A stretch of 15,858 nt of DNA from JALZAA01 sp035938395 (GCA_035938395.1 DASZGY010000091.1:1-15858); one strand, 5' to 3'. Shown: positions 1-6,634, counted from the first letter of the stretch. Notes: generated by a model not told the origin, from the sequence alone. A program made the numbers and translations.

Positions 1-177
1 GAGGCCCGCATGAATTGCGACTGCTGCGTCTACCGGATCGCGATCCCCGGGTACGAGGAGCAGGTCGGGCAACCGACGCCGCTGCACGCGCACCCGCACA
101 GTCATGGTCACGACCATCCCCACAACGGTGGGGCACCGGTCCACGAGCACACGGGAGGAGGTGAGCACATTGGATGA
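1..177 (+). CDS. cbiX: C-terminal end of CbiX-type sirohydrochlorin cobaltochelatase (5' truncated by window edge)
   Basis: Frame 1 is open from the window edge to a TGA at 175-177, giving 58 residues. The fragment contains MNCDCC, which fits the MxCxxC iron-sulfur motif near the C-terminus of long-form CbiX. It continues with VYRIAIPGYEEQVG and ends in a His-rich tail (HAHPHSHGHDHPH, then HEH). CbiX inserts Co2+ into sirohydrochlorin in the early-cobalt branch of B12 synthesis, and a metal-binding His tail is usual in this group. The catalytic chelatase domain lies outside the window, so the call rests on the tail motif and on the cobalt transport genes that follow. The stop overlaps the likely cbtB start by 8 bases, which suggests translational coupling. 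An ATG at 10-12 is internal and not the true start. Confidence 0.72.
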   Translation, partial: EARMNCDCCVYRIAIPGYEEQVGQPTPLHAHPHSHGHDHPHNGGAPVHEHTGGGEHIG

Positions 178-355
178 GGCATTGGAGCTCGAGAAGGTCA
201 AGGTCCCCGGGTGGACCTGGCTGGTCGTCGCGCTACTGATCTTCGCCGTGTACCTGATCACGTCGGAGAACGGCGCTGCGCTCGGAAGCATGGCGCACAG
301 GCTGCACGAGTTCTTCCACGACTCACGCCATTTCCTCGGCGTGCCCTGTCATTGA
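170..355 (+). CDS. cbtB: CbtB, small subunit of cobalt transporter
   Basis: A 61-residue protein with one membrane helix (about residues 14-31, WTWLVVALLIFAVYLI). Its C-terminus is rich in His and ends HEFFHDSRHFLGVPCH, closely matching the conserved tail of CbtB, which normally has one TM helix and a terminal HxxxHxxRHxxGxPCH pattern. CbtB is thought to capture cobalt for the polytopic partner CbtA. I chose the TTG at 170 because a strong Shine-Dalgarno (GGAGGAGG, 154-161) sits 8 nt upstream. A GTG at 161 overlaps that site and would leave no spacer, and an ATG at 104 lies deep inside the upstream gene. The start overlaps the upstream chelatase end. cbtA follows after 22 bases. Confidence 0.85.
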   Translation: MDEALELEKVKVPGWTWLVVALLIFAVYLITSENGAALGSMAHRLHEFFHDSRHFLGVPCH

Positions 356-377
356 GAAGACCCGGAGAGGAGGGCCC

Positions 378-1115
378 ATGTTGGGCAGCTTCATCCGCCG
401 GGGCGCGATTGCCGGCGTGGTGGGGGGAGCGGCCAGCGCGCTGTTCCTCCTGCTCGTCGGCGAGCGCGTGATCGGCGATGCCATCCGCCTGGAGGAGGCC
501 AGGGGCGGGGGCGGCAACCAGATGTTCAGCCGCGGCGTTCAGACGTTCGGCGGCGCGTTGGGCGTGATCCTGGTCAGCGTGGCCCTGGGCGTGATGTTCG
601 CGGCGACCTTCGCCGCCGTGCGTCATCGCCTTCCCGGCCGTGACGACTGGCAGCGCTCGATCGCGTGGGCGGCGACGGCGTTCGTCGTCGTCTACCTCGT
701 GCCGTTCGCCAAGTACCCGCCCAACCCGCCGTCCGTCGGCGACCCGAACACGATCGACGAGCGGACGATTCTGTACTTCGCCATGCTTGCGTGGTCGGTC
801 GGCGCGGCTTTCCTTGCCGTGCGACTCGGCGGCTGGCTGCGCGCCCGTCAACTGGCCGATCCGGCTCGCCTGACCGCGATTGCCGGCGCATGGATCGCCC
901 TCGTCGCGGTCGGTTACATGGTGCTTCCGGGGCCCCCGGATGCGGTGTCCGCTCCGGCCACGCTCATCTGGCGGTTCCGGCTCGCGAGCGCGGGCGGCGC
1001 GCTCGCGCTGTGGGCGACGATAGGCACCGTGTTCGGCCTGCTGTCGCTTCCGGCGGGAACCCGGGCGCGCCGCGCCCGATCGGAGGTGCGAACCGGGGTG
1101 ACAACAAAGCCGTGA
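378..1115 (+). CDS. cbtA: CbtA, polytopic subunit of cobalt transporter
   Basis: A 245-residue integral membrane protein with hydrophobic segments near residues 8-28, 57-80, 95-112, 132-150, 166-184 and 203-224. The CbtA hallmark is the loop KYPPNPPSVGDPNTIDERT at about 112-130; in this family that Pro-rich segment lies between membrane helices. CbtA with CbtB forms a cobalt uptake system usually under cobalamin-riboswitch control; such a riboswitch would lie upstream of this window. The ATG at 378 has an AGGAGG at 368-373, 4 nt upstream. The C-terminus is basic and cytoplasmic-like. The stop overlaps the next start by four bases (GTGA, 1112-1115), so cbtB, cbtA and the permease are almost certainly one transcript. 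Confidence 0.9.
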   Translation: MLGSFIRRGAIAGVVGGAASALFLLLVGERVIGDAIRLEEARGGGGNQMFSRGVQTFGGALGVILVSVALGVMFAATFAAVRHRLPGRDDWQRSIAWAATAFVVVYLVPFAKYPPNPPSVGDPNTIDERTILYFAMLAWSVGAAFLAVRLGGWLRARQLADPARLTAIAGAWIALVAVGYMVLPGPPDAVSAPATLIWRFRLASAGGALALWATIGTVFGLLSLPAGTRARRARSEVRTGVTTKP

Positions 1116-1981
1116 GCCGTGCCGTGGTCGCGGCGGGCGCCGGGCTGGAGATCGGCCTCGTCGCGACCGCGTTCGCGCTCGGGTTCCGTCACGGGTTCGA
1201 CTGGGACCATCTCGCGGCCCTGAGCGACATCGCCGCGTCGCAGCAGAGCCGTCGCCGCTCGATGATGCTCGCCACGCTCTATGCGTTGGGGCACGCCGCG
1301 GTCGCGTTCGCGATCGGGGCCGCCGTGATCCTCGCGTCCGCGCATCTGCCGGGCTCTGTCGGGGATGTGATGGAACGGCTGGTGGGTGTCACGCTCGTCG
1401 CGCTCGGCGTCTGGGTGATCGTCTCCACGCTCCGCCACGGGCGAAGCTCGCGCATGCCGAGCCGCGGTGCTCTGTTGGTCGCCGGCTTCCGGCGCCTGCG
1501 GCGGCGGCCGCCCGCCCCGGTCGTGATCGAGCACGAGCACGCGCACCCGGTCGGGGAGCACCACGACCACGAGCTCGAGCCCGTCGGCGCGGTTGGGCAA
1601 ACCACGGTCATCCCGCGGCACAGTCACCGTCACCGGCACGTCGCATCGTTGCCCGACGACCCGCTCCCGACGTACGGCGGAGGCGTTGCCGTGAGCGTCG
1701 GGATGATTCACGGCATCGGCTTCGAGACGCCGACCCAGGCGCTCGTGTTCGTCACGGCAGCCGGGGCCGGGAGCCGGGCGGCGGGCTTGCTCGTGCTGGC
1801 GTGTTTCCTCGCCGGGCTGCTCGCCGCCAACACCGTCGTCGCGTTGGCGAGCACGTTCGGACTGACCGGCGCCGGCTCACGCGCCCGTCTCTACACCCTC
1901 GTCTCACTCGTCGCCGCTGCGGCCAGCCTCGCGCTCGGCCTGCTGTACGTGTTCGGCAAGGGCGACGCCATGCCCGGCTAG
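1112..1981 (+). CDS. NiCoT-family nickel/cobalt permease with His-rich cytoplasmic loop
   Basis: A 289-residue membrane protein starting at a GTG that overlaps the cbtA stop. It carries NiCoT signatures in order: RHGFDWDHLAALSDI (residues 26-40, equivalent to the metal-selecting HAxDADHI helix, with H27, D30 and H33), LGHAAVAF (59-66, equivalent to LGHS) and MIHGIGFETPTQ (198-209). Between the second and third signatures, residues 139-176 form a loop containing more than ten His. Such loops bind metal and may buffer or sense it. NiCoT proteins are secondary transporters for Ni2+ and/or Co2+. The cobalt-only neighbours suggest Co2+ as the main substrate, but sequence alone cannot separate nickel from cobalt. 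A weak GC hairpin follows the stop (1983-1997). Confidence 0.86.
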   Translation: MSRAVVAAGAGLEIGLVATAFALGFRHGFDWDHLAALSDIAASQQSRRRSMMLATLYALGHAAVAFAIGAAVILASAHLPGSVGDVMERLVGVTLVALGVWVIVSTLRHGRSSRMPSRGALLVAGFRRLRRRPPAPVVIEHEHAHPVGEHHDHELEPVGAVGQTTVIPRHSHRHRHVASLPDDPLPTYGGGVAVSVGMIHGIGFETPTQALVFVTAAGAGSRAAGLLVLACFLAGLLAANTVVALASTFGLTGAGSRARLYTLVSLVAAAASLALGLLYVFGKGDAMPG

Positions 1982-1982
1982 A

Positions 1983-1997
1983 ACGCCCTTTCGGCGT
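1983..1997. terminator. weak hairpin after the cobalt operon
   Basis: ACGCC (1983-1987) pairs with GGCGT (1993-1997) around a CTTTC loop, two bases after the permease stop and just before the -10 of the methyltransferase. No T-run follows. It may end the cobalt transcript, but the stem is only 5 bp. Confidence 0.3.
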
Positions 1998-2007
1998 CCG
2001 CCTCCGG

Positions 2008-2013
2008 TACCGT
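2008..2013 (+). promoter_or_regulatory. -10 element TACCGT for a leaderless methyltransferase mRNA
   Basis: TACCGT lies six bases before the ATG at 2020, the spacing expected if transcription starts at the A of the start codon. There is no Shine-Dalgarno, which fits leaderless translation common in Actinomycetota. The same hexamer precedes the PPOX gene and the tRNA gene in this window. No convincing -35 is visible. Confidence 0.5.
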
Positions 2014-2019
2014 TCCGAC

Positions 2020-2922
2020 ATGGCGACCCGCACGCGATCGTTCGGCGCCGGCAATCGCGAGTCCCACGACGCCGCCCCGTTCTACGAGCGCTTCACCGCA
2101 CCCGAGCTGTCGGACGACGACACCGTCAACCCGTGCCGCGCCGCCGACTCGATCATCTGCGGTGACGCTCGTGACATGGAGGCGATCGACGACTGCTCGG
2201 TCGCGTTGGTGGTCACTTCGCCGCCGTACTTCGCCGGCAAGGAGTACGAGGCCGCCCTCGGCGAGGGGGGCGTGCCCGGTTCGTATCTCGAGTACCTGGC
2301 GATGCTGCGCGACGTGTTCGCCGAATGCCGGCGGGTGCTCGAGCCCGGCGGGCGAATGGCGGTGAACGTGGCCAACCTCGGCCGCAAGCCATACCGTTCC
2401 CTGGCCGGCGACGTCGTCCGCGTGCTCCAGGACGACCTCGCCCTGCTCCTCCGGGGCGAGATCGTCTGGCAGAAGGCCCGCGGCGCGACCGGCTCCATCG
2501 CGGTCGGCTCCTACCTCTCGGCCGCGAACCCGGTCCTGCGCGACGTGACCGAGCGCGTCGTCGTCGCCAGCAAGGGCCGCTTCGACCGGGCCGTCACCCG
2601 GGCGGAGCGCGAGCAACGAGGGCTTCCCTTCGAGAACACCATCTCGAAGGAGGAGTTCTTCGCCTCGACGATCGACGTGTGGGAGATCCGGCCCGAGCAC
2701 GCCCGCCGGGTCGGCCACCCGGCGCCGTTCCCCGTCGAGCTCCCGGAACGACTGATCCAGCTCTACACCTACCGGGGCGACGTCGTGCTCGACCCCTTCC
2801 TCGGCTCGGGGTCGACGGCGGTCGCGGCCGTCCGCACCGACCGGCGCTACGTCGGTTACGACACCGAGCCCGGGTACGTCGACCTCGCCGAAGGTCGCAT
2901 CGCCGCCGAACACGCCGCCTGA
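2020..2922 (+). CDS. orphan beta-class DNA methyltransferase (N4-cytosine or N6-adenine)
   Basis: A 300-residue SAM-dependent DNA methyltransferase. The catalytic motif IV, TSPPYF (66-71), comes first. A variable region that should hold target recognition follows, then HPAPFPVELPERLI (233-246, motif X-like) and finally the SAM-binding motif I, DPFLGSGST (258-266). The order IV-TRD-X-I defines the beta group. TSPPY is typical of N4-cytosine enzymes, but N6-adenine members exist. The start at 2020 fits a leaderless transcript; longer starts would run into the permease gene. No restriction endonuclease or specificity subunit is nearby, so this looks like a solitary methylase with a possible epigenetic role. 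The EamA gene starts 10 bases after its stop, so the two may be cotranscribed. Confidence 0.88.
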   Translation: MATRTRSFGAGNRESHDAAPFYERFTAPELSDDDTVNPCRAADSIICGDARDMEAIDDCSVALVVTSPPYFAGKEYEAALGEGGVPGSYLEYLAMLRDVFAECRRVLEPGGRMAVNVANLGRKPYRSLAGDVVRVLQDDLALLLRGEIVWQKARGATGSIAVGSYLSAANPVLRDVTERVVVASKGRFDRAVTRAEREQRGLPFENTISKEEFFASTIDVWEIRPEHARRVGHPAPFPVELPERLIQLYTYRGDVVLDPFLGSGSTAVAAVRTDRRYVGYDTEPGYVDLAEGRIAAEHAA

Positions 2923-2931
2923 TCCCGGCGG

Positions 2932-3774
2932 ATGGAGATCGCGCTCGGCGCACTCGTCGCGCTCACCTACGGCAGCGGCGATTTCCTCGGCGGGATCTCC
3001 AGCAAGCGTCTCCCGACCATCACCGTGTTGCTGGTGTCGCAGTCGTTCGGCCTCGCAGCAGCCACGCTGCTCGTCGTCACGCTCCGCGATTCGCCACCCC
3101 CCGCGCACATCTTTCTCCTGTCGGCGGCGTCCGGCGTCGTCCTTGTCATAGCTCTCGGATTGCTGTTCCGTGGCCTTGCGCTGGGCCGGATGAGCATCGT
3201 GGCGCCGCTCAGCGCGATCGGCGGCGGCGTGCTCCCCGTGGTGTGGGGTCTCCTGCGCGGCGAGCGCCCGTCCGCGCTCGCGCTGGCCGGCGTGGTGGTT
3301 GCGCTCGTCGCGGCCGCGATCGTCGGCGGGGGCGCGGAGCATGATCCCGCCGCGGCCATCTCGCCCCGGCTGGAGATGGCCCTCGGCGCCGGCGCCGGAG
3401 TGGGATTCGGTGTCGTCTTCATCTTGCTCGCCGAGAGCTCGAGCGGTTCGGGGATGTGGCCGGTGTTCATCGCCAGGTGCGTGTCGGTGCCGCTGCTCGC
3501 GGTCGTGGCTCTGCTGCTCGGCCGTTCGCCCCGCGTTCCACGCGCCGACATTGCACCTGTCGCCGGTGCAGGTTTGAGCGACGTAGGTGCGAACGCGCTC
3601 GTCATCCTCGCCGTGCGGCGCGGGCTCCTGTCGCTCGTCGCGCCGGTCGCGTCGCTGTATCCCGCGACCACCGTCGTGCTCGCCCGGTTCGTCCTGCACG
3701 AGCGGATCGGCCGGCAGCGAGCCGCCGGCCTTGCGTTGGGGCTCGTCGGGCTGGCACTGATCGCGACCCGCTAA
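2932..3774 (+). CDS. EamA/DMT-superfamily permease
   Basis: A 280-residue, very hydrophobic protein with about ten predicted membrane segments arranged as two repeats of five, the standard architecture of EamA (drug/metabolite transporter) proteins. Repeat features include MSIVAPLSAIGGGVLPVVWGLLRGE (about residues 84-108; note P/G-rich helix then basic-acidic turn) and the corresponding LVAPVASLYPATTVVLA near 229-245, followed by LHERIGRQRAAGLALGLVGL. Members export amino acids, nucleosides or other small metabolites; the substrate here cannot be inferred. It starts at ATG 2932, 9 bases past the methyltransferase stop, with only a weak GGCGG upstream, so it may be read through from that gene. 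The N-terminal YGSGDFLGG is common in actinobacterial members. Confidence 0.85.
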   Translation: MEIALGALVALTYGSGDFLGGISSKRLPTITVLLVSQSFGLAAATLLVVTLRDSPPPAHIFLLSAASGVVLVIALGLLFRGLALGRMSIVAPLSAIGGGVLPVVWGLLRGERPSALALAGVVVALVAAAIVGGGAEHDPAAAISPRLEMALGAGAGVGFGVVFILLAESSSGSGMWPVFIARCVSVPLLAVVALLLGRSPRVPRADIAPVAGAGLSDVGANALVILAVRRGLLSLVAPVASLYPATTVVLARFVLHERIGRQRAAGLALGLVGLALIATR

Positions 3775-3796
3775 GTCTTCCGCAGCCGCTCACCCG

Positions 3797-3802
3797 TAGC
3801 AT
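3797..3802 (+). promoter_or_regulatory. possible -10 TAGCAT for the ccdA-like gene
   Basis: TAGCAT fits the TAnnnT pattern and ends 7 bases before a GTG at 3810, consistent with a leaderless start at that GTG rather than at the ATG at 3801. The ATG overlaps the proposed -10, so both cannot be used on this transcript. Confidence 0.35.
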
Positions 3803-4574
3803 GTGGCGCGTGTTCGGGGTGTCGCCGTCGAACGTCAACGTCCTCGTCGCCTTCGGCGGCGGGATCATCTCGTTCCTCTCACCGTGCGTGTTGCCGATCG
3901 TGCCCGGCTACCTGAGCCTCGTCACCGGGCTCACGATGGGAGAGCTCGAGGAACCGGACGCCCGTCGCCTGGCGCGCATCGCGATCAACACCGGCCTCTT
4001 CGTGCTCGGCTTCACGCTCGTGTTCGTCGCGCTGTTCCTGACGACGTGGTCGGTGAGCGACGTCGTGTTCCGCAATCAGGAGACGCTCACCCGGGTGTCG
4101 GGCGCGCTCGTATTGCTCATGGCGCTCTACCTGGCCGGGTCGCAGCTGCTCACGACACCGCGGCTGTACCAGGAGTTCCGCTTCCATCCGCACCTGGAGC
4201 GCTTCGGCCCGTTCGCCGCGCCCGTAGCCGGCGCCGCCTTCGGCCTCGGCTGGACGCCCTGCATCGGGCCCGTGCTCGCCGCCGTCCTGGCGGTGGCGTC
4301 GTCGCAGGGCGAGACGGCAAAGGGCGCGTCGCTGCTCATCGCCTATTCGCTCGGCCTCGGTCTCCCTTTCCTGCTCGTAGGGCTGGGCGTGGGCCGCTTC
4401 GCACCCGCGCTGAACTGGGTGAAGCGCCACTCGCGCGCGATCACCCTGGTGTCGGCGGCGTTGCTCGCCGTCTTCGGCGTGATCCTGCTCCTCGACCGGT
4501 TGCCGCTCGTGACCGCGCGCCTGCAGGACGCCTTGCGCGCGATCGGGCTCGCACGGCTCGTCAACATCGGGTAG
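3801..4574 (+). CDS. ccdA: CcdA/DsbD-family thiol-disulfide membrane protein (cytochrome c biogenesis)
   Basis: A 257-residue membrane protein with six or seven hydrophobic segments. It has both Cys-Pro signature loops of the CcdA family: SPCVLPIVPGY (27-37, Cys29) and TPCIGPVLA (152-160, Cys154). These two cysteines form the redox pair that carries electrons from cytoplasmic thioredoxin across the membrane, usually to an extracytoplasmic thioredoxin-like partner for haem attachment or disulfide reduction. No TlpA/ResA, CcsA or ResB gene is adjacent, so the partner is elsewhere or unrelated to cytochrome c. Start choice is uncertain: ATG 3801 is given, but GTG 3810 fits a leaderless transcript from TAGCAT at 3797-3802 and removes only MWR. 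The enoyl-CoA hydratase-like gene begins 10 bases after the stop. Confidence 0.87.
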   Translation: MWRVFGVSPSNVNVLVAFGGGIISFLSPCVLPIVPGYLSLVTGLTMGELEEPDARRLARIAINTGLFVLGFTLVFVALFLTTWSVSDVVFRNQETLTRVSGALVLLMALYLAGSQLLTTPRLYQEFRFHPHLERFGPFAAPVAGAAFGLGWTPCIGPVLAAVLAVASSQGETAKGASLLIAYSLGLGLPFLLVGLGVGRFAPALNWVKRHSRAITLVSAALLAVFGVILLLDRLPLVTARLQDALRAIGLARLVNIG

Positions 4575-4584
4575 ACGAACGCGC

Positions 4585-5361
4585 ATGGCCGGCACCGTTC
4601 TCTACGAGGTTGACAGGCACGTAGCCACGATCACCTACAACCGGCCCGACGCGCGCAACGCGATCAATGCCGAGCTGCGCCAGGACCTCAACGCAGCGTG
4701 GGAGCGGTTCCGCGACGACGAGGACGCCTGGGTCGGCGTCGTCACCGGCGCGGGCGACTCGTTCTGCGCCGGCGCCGACAAGAAAGACGCCGGCGGCTCC
4801 GCCGGCACCTGGCCGGGCTCGTTCTGGGAGATCCCCACCGTCAATTCCTATGAAAGTGGCCTCGAGGTCTGGAAGCCGACGATCGCAGCCGTAAACGGCT
4901 ACTGCCTCGGGTACGGCCTCACGCTCGTCACGCGCTGCGACTTCGTCATCGCCGCCGACGACGCTCAGTTCGGCTTCCCCGAAGTCCGCCTCGGCGTGCC
5001 GACGATCGTCGGTGCCCTGCGACTGCCCGATCGCGTCGGGTGGTCGAACGCGATGGAGTTGCTGCTGACGGGCGACCGCGTCGACGCACTGCGCGCGCGG
5101 GAGATGGGTCTCGCGTGGAAGGTCGTGCCTCGCGCCGACCTCATGGGCGAGGCGCGTCGGCTGGCCGACCGACTCCTCCAGGCGGCGCCGCTCGCGGCCC
5201 GGGCCACGAAGGAGGTCGCAGCTCGCGGCCGGTACCTCCCGTGGGTAGAGGCCGTGCGCTTCGGCGAGACGATGCGCCGCGTCGCCGCCACCACCGACGA
5301 TGCGACCGAAGGTTGGACGGCAGCGCGAGAACGCCGGCCGCCGAATTGGCAAGGTCGCTAG
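4585..5361 (+). CDS. crotonase-fold (enoyl-CoA hydratase/isomerase family) protein, one catalytic Glu missing
   Basis: A 258-residue protein of typical crotonase length. The first oxyanion-hole segment is FCAGADKKD (60-68), the second is NGYCLGYG (104-111), and FGFPEVRLGV (129-138) supplies Glu133, equivalent to Glu164 of rat mitochondrial enoyl-CoA hydratase. The position equivalent to Glu144 (in GGGCELA) is Thr113 here (GYGLTLV). Classical hydratases need both Glu residues, so this is more likely an isomerase, hydrolase, lyase or other acyl-CoA enzyme of the superfamily. The start at ATG 4585 is 10 bases after ccdA. The gene ends 9 bases from the convergent alkB-like stop. No other fatty-acid oxidation genes are adjacent, so substrate and pathway are open. 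Confidence 0.85.
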   Translation: MAGTVLYEVDRHVATITYNRPDARNAINAELRQDLNAAWERFRDDEDAWVGVVTGAGDSFCAGADKKDAGGSAGTWPGSFWEIPTVNSYESGLEVWKPTIAAVNGYCLGYGLTLVTRCDFVIAADDAQFGFPEVRLGVPTIVGALRLPDRVGWSNAMELLLTGDRVDALRAREMGLAWKVVPRADLMGEARRLADRLLQAAPLAARATKEVAARGRYLPWVEAVRFGETMRRVAATTDDATEGWTAARERRPPNWQGR

Positions 5362-5370
5362 GGCCACGAC

Positions 5371-5991
5371 CTAAGTGCGGTCGACGGGACCTTTCTCGGA
5401 CGACCAGCGCCACGTGACCGAGATGCGCGGCCCGGCGCGTTTCACCTTGGGCACTCCGTGCTCCCATCCGACCTGCGTGCGGCCGCCCATGACGAGCAGG
5501 TCCCCCGATGCGGGGGAGATGTCCCGCGACTTTCCACCGCCGCGCGGCCGGAGCAGGAACGGCCGCCGGGCGCCGAGCGTGACGATCGCGATCAGCGTGT
5601 CGTCGAGATGGCGCAGCTCGCGGTCACGGTGGGGCGCGACGCTGTCGCGGCCGTCCCGGTAGTAGTTGAGGCCGATCCCGCCCAACGGGACGTCGTAGTG
5701 CTCTTCGAGCGCCGACCGCACCGGTGCGAGAGTCGGATGCGGCAGCGGCTCGTCGGTGGAGATCCAGCGCGACAGGCGCGGGTCGTCGACCATGCGCTCG
5801 TACATCCACCGCCGATGCTGTTGCCAGTCGACGGACTCGATGAGCGCGTCGAGCAGGGTGTCCGAGCCGTGGAGCCAGCCCCGCGCCACGTCGACCCACG
5901 ACACGTCGTCGAGCCATAGCCGCTCGAACGGCGCGGTCGGGTCGACGGCCGGGTCGCCCGCGCCGAGCAGGGAAGTCTGGTAGGCGGTCAC
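5371..5991 (-). CDS. AlkB-like Fe(II)/2-oxoglutarate dioxygenase
   Basis: A 206-residue 2OG-Fe(II) oxygenase of AlkB size. It has NYYRDGRDSVAPHRD (111-125, numbered from the upstream TTG), with iron ligands H123 and D125, the third ligand H180 in GWEHGVPK, and RISVTWR (191-197), matching the AlkB RxNxTxR motif with Ser for Asn; its arginines bind 2-oxoglutarate. AlkB proteins remove alkyl lesions such as 1-methyladenine and 3-methylcytosine by oxidative demethylation. Start options are GTG 5991 (used here) and TTG 5997; no Shine-Dalgarno is visible. The TACGCT at 6001-6006 on the minus strand would give a near-leaderless GTG transcript. A LexA-box palindrome lies just upstream, consistent with damage induction. 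It is divergent from the PPOX gene and convergent with the crotonase gene. Confidence 0.87.
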   Translation of the reverse strand: MTAYQTSLLGAGDPAVDPTAPFERLWLDDVSWVDVARGWLHGSDTLLDALIESVDWQQHRRWMYERMVDDPRLSRWISTDEPLPHPTLAPVRSALEEHYDVPLGGIGLNYYRDGRDSVAPHRDRELRHLDDTLIAIVTLGARRPFLLRPRGGGKSRDISPASGDLLVMGGRTQVGWEHGVPKVKRAGPRISVTWRWSSEKGPVDRT

Positions 5992-6000
5992 AGACAAGCC

Positions 6001-6010
6001 AGCGTACCGT
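6001..6010. promoter_or_regulatory. overlapping back-to-back -10 elements (alkB-like / PPOX)
   Basis: The ten bases AGCGTACCGT hold TACCGT (6005-6010) for the plus strand and, read on the other strand, TACGCT (6006-6001) for the minus strand. Each fits TAnnnT and each lies at a plausible distance from its gene: about 35 bases to the PPOX ATG at 6045, which has a Shine-Dalgarno in the short leader, and 9 bases to the alkB-like GTG at 5991. The two polymerases would compete for the same DNA. Confidence 0.45.
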
Positions 6011-6011
6011 G

Positions 6012-6029
6012 GGCGAACACGTGTTCGCC
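6012..6029. promoter_or_regulatory. 18-bp perfect palindrome with LexA (SOS box) core
   Basis: GGCGAACAC/GTGTTCGCC is a perfect inverted repeat centred between 6020 and 6021. Its core, CGAAC-ACGT-GTTCG (6014-6027), matches the Gram-positive/actinobacterial LexA box CGAAC-N4-GTTCG in every defined position. It overlaps the expected transcription start of the PPOX gene and lies immediately upstream of the minus-strand -10 of the alkB-like gene, so a bound repressor could block both. A TetR-type operator is an alternative reading of a perfect palindrome. Confidence 0.68.
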
Positions 6030-6044
6030 ACGGGAGGAGGCGCC

Positions 6045-6545
6045 ATGCCGGAGCCGCCTGCCAGCCGCCCGCACATGCCGGGGTACGGGATCGCGGGCCC
6101 GACCGAGGGCCGCGGCCTGTTGCCGTGGTCGTGGGCCGAGGAGCGCCTCACCAAATCCCGCGACTACTGGGTTGCCACCGTTCGGGCCGGCGGGCGGCCG
6201 CACCTGATGCCGGTCTGGGCCGCCTGGGACGGCGGCGCGCTGTGGTTCAGCAGCAGCCTGGGGTCGAGCAAGGCGCGCAACCTCGCCGCCGATCCTCGCT
6301 GCTCGATCGCGACCGACAACGCCTGGGAGCCCGTCGTGCTCGAGGGAACCGCCGAGGTCGTCACCGATCACGACGCGCTCGCCCATTTCATCGAAGTCGA
6401 GAACGAGAAGTACGACACCGACTACGGCGTCGAGTTCCTCGACCCGGCCCTGAACGCGACGTTCCGCGTTGCGCCGTCATGGGTGTTCAGCCTCACCGAG
6501 GACGACTTCACGAGCTCGCCAACCCGCTGGAGCTTCAACGGCTAG
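6045..6545 (+). CDS. PPOX-fold flavin/F420-binding protein (pyridoxamine 5'-phosphate oxidase family)
   Basis: A 166-residue split-barrel protein. Typical features are KSRDYWVATVRAGGRPHLMPVW (about 37-58, beta strands), WFSSSLGSSKARNLAADPRCSI (67-88), where the Ser/Lys/Arg residues usually contact cofactor phosphate, and VVLEGTAEVV (97-106). In Actinomycetota many such proteins bind F420 or FMN and reduce xenobiotics or biliverdin-type substrates; the cofactor cannot be decided here. The ATG at 6045 has AGGAGG at 6035-6040. An in-frame GTG at 6009 lies inside the -10 and is not plausible. The predicted transcription start falls within the LexA-like palindrome, so this gene may share damage control with the divergent alkB-like gene. 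Confidence 0.82.
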   Translation: MPEPPASRPHMPGYGIAGPTEGRGLLPWSWAEERLTKSRDYWVATVRAGGRPHLMPVWAAWDGGALWFSSSLGSSKARNLAADPRCSIATDNAWEPVVLEGTAEVVTDHDALAHFIEVENEKYDTDYGVEFLDPALNATFRVAPSWVFSLTEDDFTSSPTRWSFNG

Positions 6546-6634
6546 ATGACGATGAGTTTCGCGGCGTGACGGAGTCTGACTGACTCATGACGTGCACAGA
6601 CCCGCGCGACGTCCCGCGATGAAAGGAGGCCTGC

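Noticed and set aside
1978..3699. 573-codon open frame on the minus strand opposite the methyltransferase and EamA genes
   Set aside because: It spans two recognisable plus-strand genes and their junction, and its translation is low-complexity Arg/Glu/Gln/His; a high-GC shadow.
6556..6585. GAGTC/GACTC inverted repeat between the PPOX and DHFR-fold genes
   Set aside because: Only 5-bp arms, no pyrimidine tail, no link to a promoter.
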